Position numbers and translations under genes: made by a program
DNA from: Euperipatoides rowelli
Taxonomy: Eukaryota; Onychophora; Udeonychophora; Euonychophora; Peripatopsidae
Length of the DNA: 10,105 nt
Assembly (NCBI GenBank): GCA_003024985.2
Contig: PXIH01S0052042.1
Strand: one strand, 5' to 3'
Part shown: positions 6,546 through 10,105 of the stretch, in pieces
How the letters are laid out: every line of letters starts with the position of its first letter
Position numbering within the stretch: the stretch's first letter is position 1
The notes under the pieces: model-generated
What the model saw: the letters and a program-made list of their open reading frames with translations, nothing else
Told to the model about the DNA's origin: nothing
The model's database searches: none

Positions 6546-6565
6546 GAAGTTTTTTTTTTTTTTTT
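6482..6565 (+). repeat. tRNA-like (SINE-type) module with A and B boxes and oligo-T
   Basis: tagctcagttgg (6489-6500) is a perfect Pol III A box of tRNA type, continued by tagag as in tRNA D arms; gctc and gagt can form the D stem. gatttgacacg (6531-6541) is a degenerate B box matching about seven of the nine fixed positions of GGTTCGANNCC. A run of 16 T (6550-6565) follows and could terminate Pol III. There is no matching 3' acceptor strand for ggcataa (6482-6488), and the anticodon stem is poor. It is therefore a tRNA-derived SINE head or a decayed tRNA rather than a working tRNA gene. Confidence 0.55.
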
Positions 6566-7201
6566 ACTGAATAATTGATCTACATTGAAGAAAAAAATAT
6601 GCTATTATTATTGGTGTCTATCATGCATTTTCTAGCTAAATTTTGAATTTTATTTGCAGTCAAACAATTAAGTCAGCCTTGATCCTAATCCATTTAAATG
6701 AATAAATAATTATACCCGAACCCTTATATTCTACCACTATTAGTATAGAATCTGAGTATAAATATAGAGTACGTTAATAACCGACTTAAAGTAGCAGACC
6801 AGATCCCAGACTGTGTGTCCGAACTTATCTTGTGCTTATTCATTGAGAGTGGAAAGCTTGTAATCAAGTATAAAAAAAATTTTTGAATACTGCTAAACCC
6901 TAAAGTTTTTAATTTTTTTTTTTTTTTAATATATCAAATTTATTTGGCCTGTGTTTATTCTTCCAATTGTGTTAGATTTTCAAGTCTTTCAGAGAGAAAA
7001 ATTCTAATATATTTTTTAATTGTTTGTTTATTGATGGCTTTAACAAATTAAATTATCTAACAAAAATCTTTAAAATATTAGGAATCACGTCCAAAGATTT
7101 AATTATTTAAGAAATATTATTTGCATTTCAGTCTGGGTAGGATTTAATTAGGGGTCCTTTTTAAGTAGAAATGTATCAAAATTAACATTAGACAAACATT
7201 A
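6566..7201. other. AT-rich intergenic DNA
   Basis: I see no frame of note, no recognisable domain and no long repeat. There are T-runs near 6909-6928. A small imperfect palindrome, attctac to gtatagaat, lies near 6728-6751. The block at 6706-6845 (acccgaacccttat to gtgtccgaacttatc) is a little less AT-rich and might be an old repeat, but nothing identifies it. Confidence 0.4.
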
Positions 7202-7430
7202 GACACTAACTTGTTCAACTGTAGGATAATCGACTACGCCTACCCACACACTTTCATCTTATCTTATTTGTGTGTTTATTATACCTCAGTCACATGAAAG
7301 CCAATGCAACGGCCTTCTTATACAAAGACTGGCTAAACTAATTGGTTTTCCAAAGTCTTAATTATGGGAAGTGGGGTTAGGGTGGCACTTTGGTTGGGGG
7401 CTGAATATTATTTCACCCACAAACTGGGGA
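7202..7430. other. Less AT-rich block of unknown origin
   Basis: About 230 bases stand out as richer in G and C than the kilobase on either side, with ggataatcgactacgcctac near 7223 and a G-rich stretch (gggaagtggggttagggtgg, 7366-7385) followed by ggttggggg. No frame here stays open for long, and no tRNA boxes or terminal repeats are visible. It may be the remnant of a distinct repeat or a conserved non-coding piece. The identity is unknown. Confidence 0.35.
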
Positions 7431-8208
7431 GTACAACTATTTAATCTATTTTTATATGTATGTCAAAAGCGAATTTTTACAACATCAATGGTAATTTAGT
7501 GAAAATAAACCCATTTTCCTTTCCCAGGAATCTCTAAATATAATTTTTTATATGATCTAAAAAGTACCACAACTTTCAAGTTATATTTTTTTTTTTTTAT
7601 TTATTGAGTCTAAGATTTCAAAATCAAATAATCTATTTGGAAGTCCTGTCCAATTCAAAATATTTCAAATACCTACTAAAAAATTGGCTCTTGCTGTAGA
7701 TTTAGAACATTTTTTAAAGTTTAAATTAATGACATCTTGTTCAGAATGCACCTTCCTTTACAAATCGGTCTTAAATATTATTTTCTTCCAAAATAATAAG
7801 CTTGAATTATATCACAATTGTGAAGATGTTGTTGGGCTATTCTTATATTTTGTTTTTTAAGATGAATATGGGAGACATCCAGTATGATTTTTTTGTTGTT
7901 GTTGTTGTTGTTTTTACGTTCTGGATAGCTTATTCATCTTACAATATCTGTATTGTTTAAAAAATAAAAATCAATGACAATAGTCAATATGATTTTGAAT
8001 ATAATATTTTGTAAACAATGAAGCAATGAAATCGTCATAATTGTAACATTTTGTATAATGATATATTTACGTTATGTTTTTAAGAAGATTAGTATGAATG
8101 GTAAAGGTAAGACTATTATCAAATACCATCTAAGTTACTAATTTTATTTAATTTATTTATAGGTTTATTGTCTATGTGAATATCAATATAATTTTTTTCT
8201 ATCCTACT
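7431..8208. other. AT-rich intergenic DNA with a (TTG)6 microsatellite
   Basis: A perfect (TTG)6 run occupies 7893-7910 and is flanked by T-runs. Otherwise the stretch is AT-rich with T-runs near 7587-7600, no coding signal in any frame and no recognised repeat. The last bases before 8209 may belong to repeat copy 2, but similarity to copy 1 fades there. Confidence 0.5.
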
Positions 8209-8440
8209 GTTTTAAAATAATTAACTGTAATTCTATTGGATATCAGCAAGTGTGTTAGAAATTTTTGGATTAGGAATAATATGGTGTACTTGATTGATTG
8301 CAATATATAGTAACTTGTTTTTTGTTTTGTTTTTTCACATTGCCCAAGGTTTCTAATGTTAACTTATAAGGCCACTTCAAACCATTAAAAAAAATGTCAT
8401 TTTAATTATTAACATAAACATCAGAGTAGATTTGACACTA
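8209..8440. repeat. Interspersed repeat, copy 2 (tRNA-like head missing)
   Basis: This is the direct-orientation partner of 6291-6545. It carries about 40 bases (8245-8284) that copy 1 lacks. It lacks the A-box part of the tRNA-like module: after the block ending gtag (8426-8429) it goes straight to atttgacac, the B-box sequence of copy 1. Immediately to the right begins the 3' end of the minus-strand LINE-C. The two copies are clearly diverged, so the duplication or the two insertions are old. Confidence 0.6.
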
Positions 8441-8445
8441 GCGTC

Positions 8446-8510
8446 TATTTTTATTTATTTATTTTATATACATGATTAAGTCTAATAGACTTTTGCATGG
8501 GTAGGCAAGA
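8446..8510 (-). repeat. LINE-C 3' terminus: hairpin and (AAAT)n tail
   Basis: Read on the minus strand, a short stem-loop (aagtc, loop, gactt; 8478-8492) is followed by ttaatcatgtatat and a tail of AAAT units (8451-8466). A small stem-loop directly before a short tandem A-rich tail is the standard 3' end of many CR1/L2/RTE-like LINEs, where RT recognises the stem. It lies about 230 bases after the last coding codon of LINE-C, a normal UTR length. Confidence 0.6.
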
Positions 8511-8717
8511 TATATTTATGCTATTCAATTATTAGAATTTAATTGTTTTACAGTCAAATGTACTACAAAGAAAATTTAAAATAAAAAATAAATATACAAA
8601 CAGCAAAAAAAAAACAATCAAAATGTTTAAGATTAAATGTTACATAATACCAAACTATTTTAAAACATTACAATTGTACACATATTACAATATTACAAAT
8701 TCCAAAGTATAGTAAAA

Positions 8718-8775
8718 AAATCTGTCTTTATTAATAGTGTTTAATGAAATCTGTCTTTATTAATAGGGTTTAATA
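8718..8775. repeat. 29-bp tandem duplication at the end of the LINE-C ORF
   Basis: The units 8718-8746 and 8747-8775 match except at two positions (the eighth base from the end and the last base). On the minus strand the unit falls exactly across the end of the RT reading frame, so the final residues NPINKDRF are encoded twice, the second time out of frame. It is probably slippage, but it alters where translation would stop. Confidence 0.85.
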
Positions 8776-9180
8776 AAAATATGTCTAAACATGATTTGAA
8801 TTTTTTTAAAGAAGTTTCTCTATCAAAGATAAAATAAAGTTTGTTCCATAGTTTAGATGCTCTATGTATTATCATAAAGTCCAATCTTTTTGTTTTCCTG
8901 AAATTTATTTGAAGTTTGTAAACATGACCTCTGCTATTTTCTCTTCTATTTATTTTAAACAAACCTTGAAAATTCTCTGCAACAAAAACTTCATTAAATA
9001 TATAAATGATGTCACCTCGTTTAGCTCTAACATTTGGAGACTTAAGAATTAATAGCAATCTCTGTTCTAGGTTTTATGAGCTAAACCATTAACAGATTTA
9101 GACATTCTCCAGAAATTGTTTTTTAATCTTATCAGAATCTTTTTTTATTTAAAATGAACCAAGCTGTATGACAATAATCA
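8741..9180 (-). pseudogene. LINE-C ORF2, C-terminal RT region (CR1-like)
   Basis: The minus-strand frame 9058-8741 (105 residues) matches the segment that ends CR1-like ORF2 proteins. RAKRGDIIYIFN (11-22) stands for 'RRLRGDLIExFK', SRGHVYKL (42-49) for 'TRGHSLKL', HRASKLWNKL (65-74) for 'RVVNLWNSLP', and SLKKFKSCLDIFL (83-95) for 'SVNSFKNRLDKFL'. It begins in mid-domain with ttg, so no start is implied. Upstream on the same strand (9179-9147) DYCHTAWFILN continues the match to 'LEYCxxVWSP', separated by stops and a frameshift at about 9060-9145. The plus-strand frame at 8864-9052 is a shadow. Confidence 0.75.
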
Positions 9181-9360
9181 ACCATTAATAATTTGGATTA
9201 GTAAATCTTAGAAAAATCCAACCATACTTTTAATGAAGAAATTAAAAATTCCATCTCCATTATGTGATTTTGAATCTTTAAGATTCAATATAATAGCTAA
9301 TATTACTCTTGTAAACACTGCAAAACTATTCTGATCAAGCAATGGCAAAGTTATAACCAC
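9181..9360 (-). pseudogene. LINE-C ORF2, RT N-terminal remnant; catalytic core missing
   Basis: On the minus strand the frame reads VVITLPLLDQNSFAVFTRVI, then LNLKDSKSHNGDGIFNFFIK. The second part corresponds to the RT entry block 'ALKxLKPSKSPGPDGIPxxFLK'. Within about 60 bases the sequence has reached the 'LDYC' region that normally lies some 200 or more residues further on. RT motifs A, B and C (including the YADD box) are therefore deleted, with the junction at about 9180-9235. The element is an internal deletion derivative and cannot encode RT. Confidence 0.6.
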
Positions 9361-9720
9361 TTTACAATTAAATCTTGTATAATATTGCAGAGGAGGCCCT
9401 GCTCATCAAATCGTTTTCTCGAGTAATCAAATTATCTTTCATCTCCAACTCCTTGATTTGATCACTATTAAATTTAGAATAACTTTTTAATTATATTTAT
9501 AAATGATGGGATCATTTTTTAATTTTTCTATCAAGGATGATTCAAAATTCTTTCTACTATCTCTAATTAGATTATTTAGCTTATTTTGTAAAGTTTTATA
9601 TTTGTCTCTAACCTCAACAAATTTAATTTTCTTATATTTTCGGAAAATTTTATTTTTTTGAGCAATTAAAGCCTTTATCTCTTCTCCAATCCATGGGAAT
9701 CTTTTATTTTTATTTATAAC
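9361..9720 (-). pseudogene. LINE-C ORF2, endonuclease-RT linker
   Basis: The minus-strand sequence from about 9715 reads RFPWIGEEIKALIAQKNKIF and continues RKYKKIKFVEVRDKYKTLQ, then NLIRDSRKNFESSLIEKLKN. This is the lysine-rich linker of CR1/Jockey-type ORF2 ('PWxxxELxxLIxxKNKLFRKxK..., Y..LRN.....I..AK..Y'). It stays in one frame for about 70 codons (down to about 9495) and then breaks at stops and shifts. A YIKKL-like piece that follows is the usual 'FWSYIKxL'. Confidence 0.7.
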
Positions 9721-9905
9721 ATATTCCTGATGAGAAATTGTCTTTACATGACTATAGAAAAAATGATTTGCCTAATATGTTCAACAATTTGATCATAATC
9801 ATTTTGAAGTTATCTATAGCTTGAACATATTACTATAATTTATTTTAACCAAATCAACTTCAATTCTGCTAAAGTCTATATTATGAAATCCAAAAATGAG
9901 AAAGA
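9721..9905 (-). pseudogene. LINE-C ORF2, end of endonuclease domain; 5' truncation nearby
   Basis: On the minus strand bases 9895-9810 read FGFHNIDFSRIEVDLVKINY and then SNMFKL. This fits the post-endonuclease 'xxRxxxKADFxxxRxxLxxxxWxxLF' segment of CR1-like ORF2. Stops and a frame change follow before the linker. Upstream of about 9905 the match is lost, and by 9951-9981 another tail motif appears, so LINE-C is probably 5' truncated at about 9905-9950, as is common for LINE insertions. Confidence 0.55.
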
Positions 9906-9950
9906 ACAATATTCATCTATTGAATTTACTTCATAATTAAAAGATATAAT

Positions 9951-9981
9951 GACATTTATTTATTTAGCAGATGCATAAGTC
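9951..9981 (-). repeat. Possible L2-type LINE/SINE 3' tail
   Basis: On the minus strand this reads gacttatgcatctgctaa followed by ataaataaatgtc. It resembles, from memory, the end common to many L2-group LINEs and their partner SINEs in fish-like vertebrates (about 'GCGTCTGCTAAATGAATAAATGT'). The AAAT units make part of the match low in information. It may be the last bases of a separate, mostly lost element into which, or next to which, LINE-C inserted. Confidence 0.35.
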
Positions 9982-10015
9982 ATTAATGAAATAAAATAAA
10001 ATAAAATAATGACTT
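9977..10015. repeat. Inverted repeat enclosing an (ATAAA)n run
   Basis: aagtcatta (9977-9985) pairs perfectly with taatgactt (10007-10015). The 21-base loop is almost wholly a pentanucleotide run (ataaa, three full units at 9991-10005). The left arm overlaps the possible L2-type tail at 9951-9981. The function is unknown. Confidence 0.6.
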
Positions 10016-10105
10016 GTTACAATAACTTAGTTGCAAAAGTATTTTTGGAGATTAAAATATACAAGTCCAATAAGATCATTAATTAAATAAAGTTTACACA
10101 ATAAA
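10016..10105. other. AT-rich end of window
   Basis: These last 90 bases are AT-rich, with no open frame of note and no recognised repeat. The boundary of any element here cannot be judged because the window ends. Confidence 0.4.

Noticed and set aside
6482-6549. A working tRNA gene
   Set aside because: The A box is excellent, but the acceptor 3' strand is absent, the anticodon stem does not pair well and the B box is degenerate. A SINE head or tRNA relic is more likely.
8864-9052. Plus-strand 62-codon frame
   Set aside because: It is antisense to the well-matched LINE-C RT C-terminal region on the minus strand.
1-10105. CRISPR array, bacterial operon, phage or integron structure
   Set aside because: There are no regularly spaced repeats, no Shine-Dalgarno-led gene runs and no such protein families; all coding traces are eukaryotic non-LTR retrotransposons.
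1-10105. LTR retrotransposon or retrovirus
   Set aside because: The zinc knuckle could suggest gag, but the APE endonuclease precedes the RT, there is no protease, RNase H/integrase order or LTR pair, and the RT motifs are of LINE type.

Overview
The window looks like gene-free, repeat-rich nuclear DNA of an animal. It is very AT-rich by eye and full of homopolymer runs and stop codons. It has no intact cellular gene, no ribosome-binding-site-led operon structure and no bacterial features. Everything recognisable is retroelement debris: three broken non-LTR retrotransposons (LINEs), a small retroposed insert, a tRNA-like SINE-type module, a repeat family present twice, and simple repeats. An end motif near 9951-9981 recalls tails of L2-type LINEs and SINEs of fish-like vertebrates, so an aquatic vertebrate is my weak first guess. 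An AT-rich invertebrate such as a mollusc or cnidarian is not excluded.

Layout. 1-440: AT-rich flank or LINE 5' UTR with three inverted repeats. About 444-5280, plus strand: LINE-A, a near full-length but decayed two-ORF element of L1/Tx1 type. Its ORF1 (444-1411) carries a CCHC zinc knuckle. Its ORF2 (1721-4807) runs from an APE-type endonuclease through reverse transcriptase (RT) to a C-terminal CX2CX7HX4C finger, broken by frameshifts and stops. A 3' UTR with two perfect hairpins follows. About 5434-5930, plus: LINE-B, the 3' end of the RT ORF of a different LINE (CR1/L2/Jockey-like). 5978-6172: a small minus-strand retroposon with a poly(A)-like tail and a perfect 18-bp target-site duplication, apparently the youngest event here. 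6291-6545 and 8209-8440: two diverged direct copies of one repeat; the first contains a tRNA-like A box and B box followed by oligo-T. 6570-8200 is otherwise mostly featureless AT-rich DNA with a less AT-rich block at about 7202-7430 and a (TTG)6 microsatellite. About 8448-9905, minus: LINE-C, a CR1-like element, 5' truncated and missing its RT catalytic core, with a hairpin plus (AAAT)n 3' end. 9951-10015: an L2-like tail motif and an inverted repeat enclosing an (ATAAA)n run.

No gene here works with another as a functional system. The interest lies in insertion history: the order of insertions, the fresh target-site duplication, the tRNA-like module shared by only one of two repeat copies, and the unexplained hairpin clusters. 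I found no convincing new biological system.
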